Positions 52,875 to 64,000 of a stretch of 64,000 bases of DNA are shown in pieces. The notes under the pieces were generated by a model, which was not told the DNA's origin, made no database searches, and was given only the letters and a program-made list of their open reading frames with translations. The stretch is from the NCBI GenBank assembly GCA_016946835.1, contig JACVTC010000002.1:1251501-1315500 (forward strand). The letters are read 5' to 3'. Both the position numbers and the translations under genes were made by a program. Source of the DNA: Neocallimastix lanati (nom. inval.) (lineage: Eukaryota > Neocallimastigomycota > Neocallimastigomycetes > Neocallimastigales > Neocallimastigaceae). Positions within the stretch are counted from its first letter, which is position 1. Each line of letters opens with the position of its first letter.

Positions 52875-53829
52875 ATATATAGAATTATAGAAATATTTAA
52901 TATTGCTAATAAGTATTAATAATATTTGTCAAATTTTAATATTTAACGTATTATAATGATGAAAAGTCAAGTTTTAGGAATTGATAGTATTTTACTCATG
53001 ATTTTGTACTATACAAATGATATTAGAGGAATATTATTGATAGTAATTATAATTACAACAATAACAACAATAATAATAAATAATAACAATAAATAATAAT
53101 AATAAATAATAATAATAATAATTATAAATATATAGATGAATAATTAAATAAATAAATAATAAAGAGTGAATAATTAAAAATAGATAAATAATAGTTAAAT
53201 GATTAATAAACATTTAATATTAAATGAATCATTAATTAATAATAACATTTTTCATTTAATAAGAATTATTTGTTTTATACATTATTTTTAAGTATAATAT
53301 TTTCAAAAATCACAACCTTTAATTATCAATGAAAATTCGTATTATTTGATAAATGTCATAAATATATATATGTATAAATATAAAATAAAAAAATAATAGA
53401 AGTAATTATATATTAATTAATTGAACATATAATTTTATATTTAATATATTAGTAAATGTTTTAATTGATTTATATATATAAAAAATATGAAAATAGAATT
53501 AATAAATAAATAAATAAAATCAAAGTGATATATAAATGTTAAGAAACTAAAATAATAATAATAATTATTATTATTTTTATATTTATTAATTTAATAATAA
53601 CATTATAATTAAAATACTTTGGTAAATGAATCTAACATCATTTGATTTAATTCAATAAAAATTAATTTTATTTATTTTTTTTATAATTATTTATTATATA
53701 ATATATGTTTATATTTTATTAACGTATATTTACAAAAATATCTTTATATGATTTATATATATTATCAATTTTTACTTTTATATTCTTATTTAATATATAT
53801 ATTAATTAGTTTTTCAATTCTTTTAATTA
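52621..53829. other. Intergenic DNA with an (AAAT)n array
   Basis: A TAAA array of about 85 bp at 52787-52872, AAT-rich DNA near 53040-53120 and otherwise AT-rich unique sequence. No gene found. Confidence 0.6.
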
Positions 53830-53890
53830 AATATACTTTGCTTTCGCAATCGCTAATAGAATACTCTTCTGTATTGTTGATTCTAAAGTA
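53830..53890 (-). pseudogene. Possible copia RNase H scrap
   Basis: On the minus strand a short frame reads TIQKSILLAIAKAKYI, which resembles the retrotransposon RNase H block ending STAEAEYIA. That is also the block seen in the relic at 10195-12052. It covers only about 16 codons with a stop straight after, and no other domain is nearby. Chance cannot be excluded. Confidence 0.3.
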
Positions 53891-54087
53891 GAATTAATAT
53901 AAATATATATACTGAAGTTTTTTTTTTTTTTTTTTTTTTATAGTTATTTTTTAAGATCTTCATTTTCTATGAACCTATGTACTTTTTTATTTTCAATTTT
54001 ACTTATTCAATATTTATTGGATATTATTTCTATAATTTTCATTATTTTGAATTTTTTTTTATCATTTTGAAATTTGATTTTCCTCTT

Positions 54088-54157
<70 letters not shown>

Positions 54158-54639
54158 CTAATGACTCTATAGGACTAAATTCATTTTTATTTTTCTTTTC
54201 TATTTCTATTTAATTTTCATTATTTATTTTCTATTTTCATTTCTTTTATTCATTTTAATTTTCATTATGAAAATTATTGATTAATTTGTAATTACTGTGG
54301 TTTTATTTCTAATTATTATTTTTATATTTATTTATTTAATATTTAAATCAGGATTTTTTTTTTAATTAATATTTATTAAATTATTGATTAAAAATTTCTA
54401 AATATTTGTTATAAATTTTCATTAATAATTTTTTTTTTTTACTTTTCTTTAATTATTTATATTATTCATCCCTTCAATTTTTGAAGGGTATAATGTAAAT
54501 AATTATATTGTAATAACGGCAAAAATACTGGATTAAATTCCTGAATCTGAACTATTCAATTCAAATTTGTTTACAATGTTAGTTGATAAAGGTTCCTTTC
54601 AACTTCCGTTCTTTGTATGGAATTTATTTTTCTTTTTTT

Positions 54640-54678
<39 letters not shown>

Positions 54679-55240
54679 GTCATTACTTTTTTTGGTTCCT
54701 TACTATGATTGTTAGATGAAATGAATTGGATTAAAGAAACATTTTAATCAGCATTATGATTTTCTATGTGACACTCTTTATATCTTATATGAATTTGATA
54801 TTTATGATTTATTTAATTTTTTTGTTATATATATTTATAGTATTATCCTATGAGATTTATAATAACGAGTAACTGAGACTTTTTTAACAATTAATTTAGA
54901 AAAATAAAATATAAATAAAAATATCTTACTTTTATATTATGTTGGATTTCACTGTAACGAAATAATTATCGATTTAAGATATAATACTTATTTATAAACG
55001 TTATATTTCATGTTTAAGTATTATTATTGATAATTTGAATATATTAAAATATATAATAATATATATATATATATATTTTTTTTTTGATTAATAATACTTT
55101 AGATAATAATAATTATTATTACCATAAATTTATATGGATATTTAATTATTATTATTTATTTCAATTTAAAAATTTTTTTTTAATTATTAAATTAAATTTA
55201 ATATTTATTTTTATAATTTTTCTTGGTAAAATGACCAAAA

Positions 55241-55271
<31 letters not shown>

Positions 55272-55955
55272 TATTTTCACTATCTTTTATATAATATAAT
55301 TTATATTAAAATACAATTGTACCATAAAAAAAATTTTGTTTTTATGAATGAAATTATACCCAATATTAAATATTTAAATAATAATAAATATAATTAAAAT
55401 TCAAAATTTACATATAAAACTTTTTAATTTTTTTTAACTTTTTTTATATTTTTTATTTATTTATTTATTTATTTTTTTTATTGATGAATATATGAATATA
55501 AACAGAATATAGTAAATTAAGATTCATTTATTATTTTTATTTTTATTTTTATTTTATTTATTTATTTTTTATTTTTTATTTTTTTTTTTTTTTTTGGTAT
55601 CAAATAATTTTTTTTTATTAACTATAATACATATGTAATTAAAACATGGTGAATTTTGAAAATTAACTATTTTATATAAATTATATTAGAATAAATAAAC
55701 TTTTTTTTTTTTAATTATTTAAATAAATAAAATTATTTAATAAACTTTTTTTTTATATATATTATACATTGAACATATTATTAAATATTTAAAATATTAA
55801 TGTAAATAAATAAATAAAAATGATAATAATAAAAAAGATGAAGATAATATACGTTAATTAAAATATTTAAATTAATAAGATATATATTATATATTTTAAG
55901 TAAAATAAAAAAATACAATTTAATTTATGATGGTGATGATTATTGATGAAATATC

Positions 55956-55989
<34 letters not shown>

Positions 55990-56022
55990 TAATTAATCTA
56001 TATTATTATTATTATAACTAAT
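53891..56022. other. Intergenic DNA with long T runs
   Basis: T runs at 53920-53939, 54090-54155 and 54640-54670, with more mixed patches at 54500-54620 and 54690-54790 that might be mobile-element debris; no domain could be read in them. (ATT)n near 55960-55990 lies just downstream of the minus-strand gene that ends at 56023. No gene found. Confidence 0.55.
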
Positions 56023-56384
56023 TTAATTTGAATAATGAGTATTTGTTGTATTATAAGGATTGTATTGATTTTCTGACTTAATGTCTTTATTTTTAAGCTT
56101 GTCTTTATGATTATCATTATTTTGTTGGTTAAGGTTATTACTGAAAAGAAAGGAACGATCATAATCTTTTGTTTCATTTTTTATTATATTAATGTTATTA
56201 TTTGAATCTATATTATGATTATCTCTTTCGTAATCATAAAATGAATTATTATTACTATTATTATTGATATTATTATTTATGGTTATTGACTTATTGTTAT
56301 TATTCTTTTATAATAATCAATTTAATATTAAAAAATAATAATAATAAAATCATTAGTATTTAATTTCTTTATACTAGATTAATC

Positions 56385-56419
<35 letters not shown>

Positions 56420-57182
56420 ACATATATATAAATATATAATTAAATTCTTAAAGAAATAAAAGTTTTTTTTTTTTTTTTTTTTATTTATACCTCTTTTTGA
56501 AGGGCAGAGAGTGGTGGAAGTACTGGCAACATATTATTTTTTTTGGAGGTGGATAGTATATCATCTATATTGTAAGAGTCACGAGATGTATTTTCAAAGG
56601 GTAAATGTTGGTTTGAATAATATGAGAGTGATGATTGTGGTTGAGTTGAGATAGTATTGGTTAAATAATTTTCTGTAATTTTTTTATTTTTTATATCATA
56701 TTTGGTAGTTTCAGAATATGGAATTTTACTGTAATTTGAATTATCAAAATTTTTTATATTTTGATTGTTAAATTCTTTCATATTATTTATTTTTGGATTT
56801 TCATTGTATCTATTGGGTGGTGGGGATAAATGAGGATATGAATTAGATGAATAACCATGATCATTCTTATTTCTATCGAAGGAAGGTGGTGGTGGTTTAT
56901 TATTATGATCTATTTTTAAAGGAATATCATTTAATATACTTTGTTGTTGTTTTGAATTAGGTGACAGTGATGATGGCATTGGTAATGAAGAAGATGTCGA
57001 TGATTGATAGAATGGATATTTTTCAGAAATATTATTTTTATTATATAAATCGGGTTTGGTGGGTTTTAGTTTTTTAGAATTATTTGATGAATCATACATT
57101 AATTTCATATCATCCACTATATTTGTACCTTTATAAAATAAATAAATAAATAAATAAATATATTTTATATAATAATAATAAT

Positions 57183-57215
<33 letters not shown>

Positions 57216-59835
57216 TACAATTAAATATATAAATAAAAGAAAATGAAATAAAATAAAACAAAATATCAATAATTATATATATTAATTAATTGCCATTATT
57301 TATTATTATTTTTTACTTACGATACTTATATAAGTCATTCTTTCTATCATAATTATAACGTTCATTATAGGGTAAATTACTCTTTTTAATTAATTAATGA
57401 AAAAAGAATAATGATAATAAAAAAATATTGTTTAATATATATGTATTGTTTTAAATGAATTAAATGATTATTATATTAATTAATAATAAAATAATAACAA
57501 TAATAATAAATATAAATAAAAAATAATAAAAAATAAATAATAAATAGAAAAAGAAAAATATTAAATATATTGTTCTTTTACATTTGGGCTTGTTGGTTCG
57601 ATAGGATGATATAAATTATTTCTATTTTGAGTTTGAGAAACTTTATTCATTAAAGATGATGAGGGATTCGATCCACCTTCATTATTTATACCATAAATAC
57701 TAGTATCATTTTGTGAATTTCTTGGATAATTTAAATAATTATTTTGATTTTTATCATTATCCTCTTTTTTTAAAATATCATTCTTTAATGAATTAATATC
57801 AGGTAAACGTCTATTTATTGACTCTATGGAAGAAAGCGGATAAACCTTATTATCTGAATTATTATAAATAGAGTTATTACCATCATCATTATTATTAAAA
57901 TAAGGAGTTGAGCCTGGATTGGTGTTATTTTCTGTTAGTGTATTCGAACTATTAATATGATATTTATATAATTCTTCTTTAGTATTATCATTATTATTAT
58001 TATTATTTCTATCATTATTATATCTATTATTATTATTATTTCTATTATTATTGAATGGATATTCATTATATTCATTAGCACTGTAATAGGGACGAGGAGG
58101 AATTGATTCATTTGAATTGGCATCAGAAGAATAATATGGATAGTTATTATAATTTGATGTTGGTGGTTCATGATTAATATTATAATTTGGATTCAAAGAA
58201 TCATTAGAATAGTTATTATATTTATTATTATTAGAAGAAGAAGAACTTGATTGATTATAATTATATGATGCATTTGATTGAAGAGGTTCATAAGAATGAA
58301 ATTGTCTTGATTTATCTTTACTCTGATTATTATGATTATTATTATTCATAGAATAATTGTTATTTGAATGATGATTAGATTTCATAACATCATAACGATT
58401 AGATCTTCTCAATGAATTATTTGTTTTAATATTTGAATTAATTTGATTTTCATTATATTCCAAAAGATTATAGGCCAATTTATTTTCATCATTATTCATA
58501 TTAGGGTGTTTTATTTTAATTACTTTAAAATTTGAATTTTCACCAGAATTACTTCCATCATTAAAATCATCGTTTTTACGTGATCTTTTTTTTGTTTTTT
58601 TCGGTTGAGTAGGTAATGGTATAACAACACCTTGTTTTACTAATTCTAACCAGGTATTTGAAATTAAGCTACTGTTAATAGAAGTTAAATGATCATCAAC
58701 TTTATTTAACACTGTTTTCCATAAAATTTTAATATGCTCTGTACATTTAGCATGCTGCTTTAATGTACGACATAACAATTCATGACTTGGCAAAAATGTA
58801 AAATCTTCTAATTGCTATTTTCAGTAATAGTAATAAAAAAAATTTACAAAATTTATTAATTTATTAATAACAAAAAAAAAAAATTTTTTTTTCTATTATT
58901 TAAAAAAAAAAATATTAAATAAATATAAATATATTAAAATTTACTTTTAACACTTCAGCTATTGAATACAAAGGATTTTTACCAAATTTTAAAAATTATT
59001 TCATGATAGTAAAAAAAAAAATAAATGATTATATATATAATAGTTTATTATTATTTACTTTTCTTTATAATACCACTTCACTAAATTATATTGATTTTAC
59101 CTGCATCTAAAAATCTATAAACCTCTAAATAATTTAAAATTAATATACAAATTAATAAAAAAAATAATATTATTGAATTTAAAAATAGTAATACAAAACG
59201 TCGAAACTTACGAGCTCTATTTTAAAATTTAATAAAATTTTTATTTATTATCATTAAAATTAATAAAGAATTTTTTTTTTTTTTTTTTTTTTGATTAATT
59301 CAAAAGTTATAAAATAAAAATAAAATTTATTAATTTTTTATTTAAACAATTGAGATATATATATATTAATAAAATATTACCTTGATATTTTCCATCGATT
59401 TCTAAAATATTCTTCTAAAGTTAAATCTGATAATCTATATAATTTCTTTGATACAATAGTATGTACTCCCATAACTGTATTTTTAAATTTTTCTTGTTTT
59501 TTGTGATATATATAGATTTCTCTATTTCAAATTATTGAATATTTTTTTAAGAATATTTTTTTTTTTATTTTTTATTTTAGATTGTTAACAATATAATAAC
59601 CTTTTTTATTATTTATATTTAAATATCATATAAATTATAATCTATTCAATAATATTTGTTACCTTGAGAAATTTTTATTTGAAAAATCTATTGATTGTTC
59701 AGCGACTTTTAATTCTAACATCCTATCCTCTTCCGTAGATTTTTGAATTTTCTGTGAATTTGGCTGTGATAAATTATTTGAAGAACTCGTACTTAACATG
59801 TTATGTTCATTATTTATCATATTCAAATTCGACAT
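56023..59835 (-). CDS. Asn-rich protein with bacterial-like helical N-terminal domain
   Basis: No gene name recognised. Nine exons on the minus strand: 59835-59663, 59521-59381, 59216-59212 (5 nt), 59124-59101 (24 nt), 58958-58945 (14 nt), 58814-57582, 57381-57321, 57128-56491 and 56304-56023, giving 856 residues in one frame. Residues about 72-185 form a compact helical domain: MGVHTIVSKKLYRLSDLTLE, EYFRNRWKISRAQVYRFLDA, AEVLKQLEDFTFLPSHELLC, RTLKQHAK, then IKILWKTVLNKV. From memory it resembles a bacterial/plasmid/phage domain with a FEEYC..RW..SR..AY.LIDAA.V pattern and a later Trp helix. The basic PKKTKKRSRK that follows looks like a nuclear localisation signal. The rest is Asn/Ser/Tyr-rich and disordered. 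Likely a nuclear DNA-binding or regulatory protein. An alternative end is TAA at 56485-56487 if the last intron is retained. Confidence 0.78.
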
Positions 59836-61781
59836 TTATTAAAAATAAAAATAGTTGGATCTAAATAAAGCTTAACTTGATAAATTTTAATTTATTTGCT
59901 ACAAAATGGTTTTATTATTTCTAAAATTCATACAATTTTTAAATATTAAAAATATTGTTTAATCTAAAATATTTATTTATTGTATTATATTATTACTATT
60001 ATTATTATTATTATTATTATTTTAAATTTATTTTGAATTTCATACTTTAAATAAAGATATATAATTATATATATATATATAATATTAATATCATAATATC
60101 ATTAAATATAAAAATTTAAATATGAAATTGTTTTATTATTATTATATTATAATTTTTATATAATTTTTTCTTAATTATTATTTATTAGAAATATTATATA
60201 TTTTTTAATCAATTTATTATAATTATTCCTTTATTTTTAATTTTCATTTTTCTCCAATTAATAATAATATTATTTATTAATTATTGAACTAAAAATTGAG
60301 ATTTATTATTAAAAATTATATTTTTAATATATTATTATTAATCATGGTTTATATTATTAATATATTAAAAATAAATAATATATATTTTAATATATTATTT
60401 TAATTATACCTAATCCTTCATAAATATTTTTATTTCTATTTATTGTATTGATAATCATATATTTTTAATTCTATTATTTATTTATACATAATTTATTATT
60501 TATTATATATAAAAAAAAATTTTATTACATTATTAAATTTTATTATTTATTTATTATTACATTTGTATAATTAAAAAAACGATACTTATTTTTTAAAATT
60601 TATTTATTTTAACATTAATACTATATCTTTAAAAAGTTTACTTCCTATTTTATATATTCTCTTTATATTTCATTATTATTATTATTATAGTAGGAAAATT
60701 TATTAACATAACCATTTATTTTTATTTTAAATTTAAAAAAATAATTAATATATTCAATTGTATTCATTTTAAATTAATTATAAGTTGATAATTAGATTTT
60801 TTTTTTTTTCTTTAAATCGTTTTAAAATTTAAAAAATATCTATAACTAAATATATCAAACATCATCAATTTATTTTATTATATATATTTTCTTTAAAATT
60901 ATTATTTTGTAACAAATAAACAATAAATTTAAAAGTATTTTATTTTTTCGATAACAACATTTCTTTTAGTTATATGATTATGATATTAATAATATAAAAA
61001 TGATATTTACATTTATTATTATTATTATTATTATTATTTTTTTTTAATTATTTGTATTTACAATACTTTACTATACTTCATTTTTTGGATTTCATTTTTT
61101 ATATTTTATTTTTTATATATTATTTTAGACTTTATTTATTTAATATTAAAAAGAAATGTATTTAAATTGTTTTTTAAAGTTTTAATAAAAATAGGTAAAT
61201 AAATAATAGCAATAATTTTATTATTATTATTTTTTTTTAATAATACCTTTTAATTCCATGCTAACTATTTTGATTTAAAGATTGATTTAAAATACGATCA
61301 AAATATATTTGATTACAATAAATATATTTATTATATAGCTTGTTTCTATCTTTTTATTTTCTAATTTAATTTATTTTTATTTATTTATTTTTTTTTTGTG
61401 TGTGTGTGTTTAACAAGATTATATATATAAACTAAAATTTTTTATTAATATATAAGAATAAAAAAAAAAATAAATAAATAAATGAATTGCATTAGATTAA
61501 AGATTATTAATTTTACTAACATAAAATTGTTATTATTAATATTTATTTTAAAGTTATAACTTTACAATAATTATTATTTTTATTATAAAAATCCAAAATG
61601 CATTTAGTTTATGATGATTAAATCGATATAATAATAATGCTATTATAATTATAATAAATTATTATTATTATCCTACACTAACATATATAATAATATTATT
61701 TCATTAATATCAATTCTGATGAATATTAAAAATTATTATTAATCTTTTGATTATTACAACAAATTACTTTATTTGTATTAA

Positions 61782-61823
<42 letters not shown>

Positions 61824-63594
61824 GAATAAATCGTTTTTTAGATTTGTATTTTTACTATTTTATACTTTTTATTATTTAATTTTTTAATTACTATAATTTA
61901 AGGAATATATAACAGATTATAAATCTTTAATTACATTATTTAAATATCAATATATATGATAATAAATGGATTATAATTTTTAATTATTTTATTCAATATT
62001 ATATATTCAATCTATAAAATATAAAACATCTTTTTTTTTTTTTTTAATATATTTTACTGAAATAAAAATATTAGAATTATTATTTAATTAAATATAATAA
62101 TAATATATAGTACTTAATATATTATATGAAAAATTATACAATTAACTTCCTATTTATTGAATTATAAATTTTAAATTTAAATAAACTTTTTACTAAAATA
62201 AAGTATTAACAACATTAAAAAAAAAAAAAAAACTTTTAACAATAATTAATAATTATATATAATATATATATATAGTATATATATATATATAGAAAAAGAA
62301 AAGAGTTCAGAAATCAAAAATCATTTCTTTGTATTAAATGAAATAACTATTTTATATTTTCTTTAAAATGATAATATGTATTTTATATTCCCTTTAAAAT
62401 AATAATAATTGTTTATATTATTACTACTATTACTATTTTTATATTTATAAATAATATTATTATAAATGCATCATAATGATAATAATAGTTATTCATAATT
62501 GTAACTATTAATTATAAGTAAATTCAATAATATGATTATTATAAAATAGATACTTAGGTATTAAAATTTTTAAGTTTAATATAATAAAATATTATTATTA
62601 TAGATGTTGTTATTGTTATGTAAGTAGTCATTCTTTAAATAGTTAGCATTCATTATTAATTATGAAATATAATTTTTTTTTTTTTTCATATAAATTTAAA
62701 TTAATTAATAAAGTTATCCTCATAACTAGGAGATCCAATGAGAATCAAGTTATATCCAAAAAAACACAAAATTTTATATACATTTTTTCCTATTTAATAT
62801 ACATTTTTACTAACTAAAATAGTTATAAAATTTATAAATTTATTACATATTTATATAAAAAATTAGACTAATTATCAAAATTTATTAATTACTATAAAAT
62901 AAAAATGTTTATAAGTAACAATAATATCCTTAATAAACGATCTTTCTTCAATATATATATATATATATAAATTGAAAATACTTTATGCTAAAAATAAAAT
63001 AATATAAAATAGTATTATTAATTAAAAAAAATTAGAATATCATAGCAAAAGTTCAAACTAAATTAAATATAAGTTAATGAATTTTATATTTTTGTTTTTT
63101 AAATAATTAAAACCTCTTCTAAAAAAAAAATATTATTAGTAATAATAATAATAATATTAATATTAATAGTAGTATTAATATTAATAAAAATATAATAATA
63201 TTTATATTTTCATTATATTAGAAAATATTAATTTAACTGTCATTGTAGTAAAATTAATTGTTAACATAAAAAACCGTAAAATATAATAAAAATTAATATT
63301 AAAATTCAAGGTAAGTTTGTTTATTTAATAGAGGAAAATTTTTTTTGTAGGAATAATTATTTTTTGGTATTGAAAAATTTATGTAAATTGTGAAAAATTA
63401 AAAATATTGGTTATATTTATATTTGATTAATATAAAATAAAATATAATCCAAGATTTAATAAATTAAAAAAAATATTTATAAATTATATATATATATAAT
63501 ATATATTCATAAATGTGGATTTATGACGTTTCATACTGTTTCATAGACATTTCATATTTTACTTTATTAAAAATTATATAATTAAATTTAATAT
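59836..63594. other. AT-rich intergenic DNA
   Basis: No gene accepted in about 3.7 kb. It holds ATT repeats near 59993-60020 and 61015-61035, a short GT run near 61398-61408, T runs near 61798-61823 and 62033-62046, and many AT dinucleotide runs. A small mixed patch at 62710-62770 (CTCATAACTAGGAGATCCAA) stands out but is too short to interpret. The first few hundred bases are the promoter side of the minus-strand gene starting at 59835. Confidence 0.6.
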
Positions 63595-63960
63595 ATGTAT
63601 TATTTATTATTTATTATTTATTATTTATTATTTATTATATATTATTTATTATTTATTATTTTATTATTTATTATTTATTATTTATTATTTATTATTTATT
63701 ATTTATTATTTATTATTTATTATTTATTATTTATTATTTATTATTTATTATTTATTATTTATTATTTATTATTTATTATTTATTATTTATTATTTATTAT
63801 TTATTATTTATTATTTATTATTTTATTATTTATTATTTATTATATATTATTTATTATATATTATTTATTATTTATTATATATTATATATTATTTATTATT
63901 TATTATTCAATTATTTATTATTTAATTATTTATTATTTATTATCTATTTATTATCTATTA
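63595..63960. repeat. TATTATT heptanucleotide array
   Basis: About fifty units of the 7-bp repeat with single-base slips near 63660, 63820, 63845 and 63860. It is the reverse complement of the unit at 35852-36145. The open frame through it (IYYLLF repeated) is an artefact. It is not a telomere: there is no G-rich strand and it ends in unique AT-rich DNA before 64000. Confidence 0.92.
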
Positions 63961-64000
63961 TTTATTATTTACTTAATGCTAATTAAATATTAAAATATCT

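Noticed and set aside
63595-63993. 132-codon frame repeating IYYLLF
   Set aside because: Translation of the 7-bp TATTATT array, with the same explanation as the array at 35852-36145.

Overview
The window is extremely AT-rich eukaryotic DNA, packed with homopolymer runs, (ATT)n/(AAT)n, (ATTT)n, pentanucleotide and heptanucleotide arrays. Its genes are compact, and several carry many short introns. The gene content looks fungal: an STI1 co-chaperone starting [13 protein letters not shown], a histidine-phosphatase protein resembling TFIIIC tau55, a DNAJC11-type J-protein and a long ankyrin protein. The base composition and repeat style fit the anaerobic gut fungi (Neocallimastigomycota; my inference, about 70% sure). 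Dictyostelids have similar composition and are the main alternative.

Layout. 1-3087: a decayed dispersed element (A) and a large compound (TTTTA)n satellite. 3088-4089 (-): single-pass membrane protein with a cytoplasmic SH3 domain. 4090-10194: repeats, a perfect 21-bp inverted repeat and one doubtful exon. 10195-12052 (-): wreck of a Ty1/copia retrotransposon. 12053-16484: microsatellites and small tandem repeats. 16485-18254 (-): ankyrin-repeat protein, with a decayed opposite-strand ankyrin fragment at 18738-18900. 21705-28493 (+): 2262-residue RhoGEF-like protein. 30489-33603 (+): STI1/Hop in six coding exons. 38388-39557 (+): tau55-like histidine phosphatase in two exons. 40454-43773 (-): GDP-mannose 4,6-dehydratase in nine exons, one of 11 nt. 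45990-46620: an unexplained island of more GC-rich, complex DNA. 47954-51672 (+): DNAJC11-like protein in ten exons. 52340-52620: second copy (B) of the dispersed element. 56023-59835 (-): Asn-rich, probably nuclear protein in nine exons, including a 5-nt microexon. 59836-64000: intergenic DNA ending in a heptanucleotide array.

The genes form no operon or obvious pathway. They are a sample of housekeeping functions (chaperone relay, nucleotide-sugar synthesis, possibly pol III transcription, organelle membrane organisation, Rho signalling) together with lineage-specific repeat proteins. The item most worth following is the 56-60 kb gene. Once spliced through 5-, 24- and 14-nt exons, its N-terminal domain resembles a helical DNA-binding module I recall from bacterial, plasmid and phage proteins. 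All exon models were derived by hand from reading frame, GT-AG sites and family conservation; no transcript data were available.
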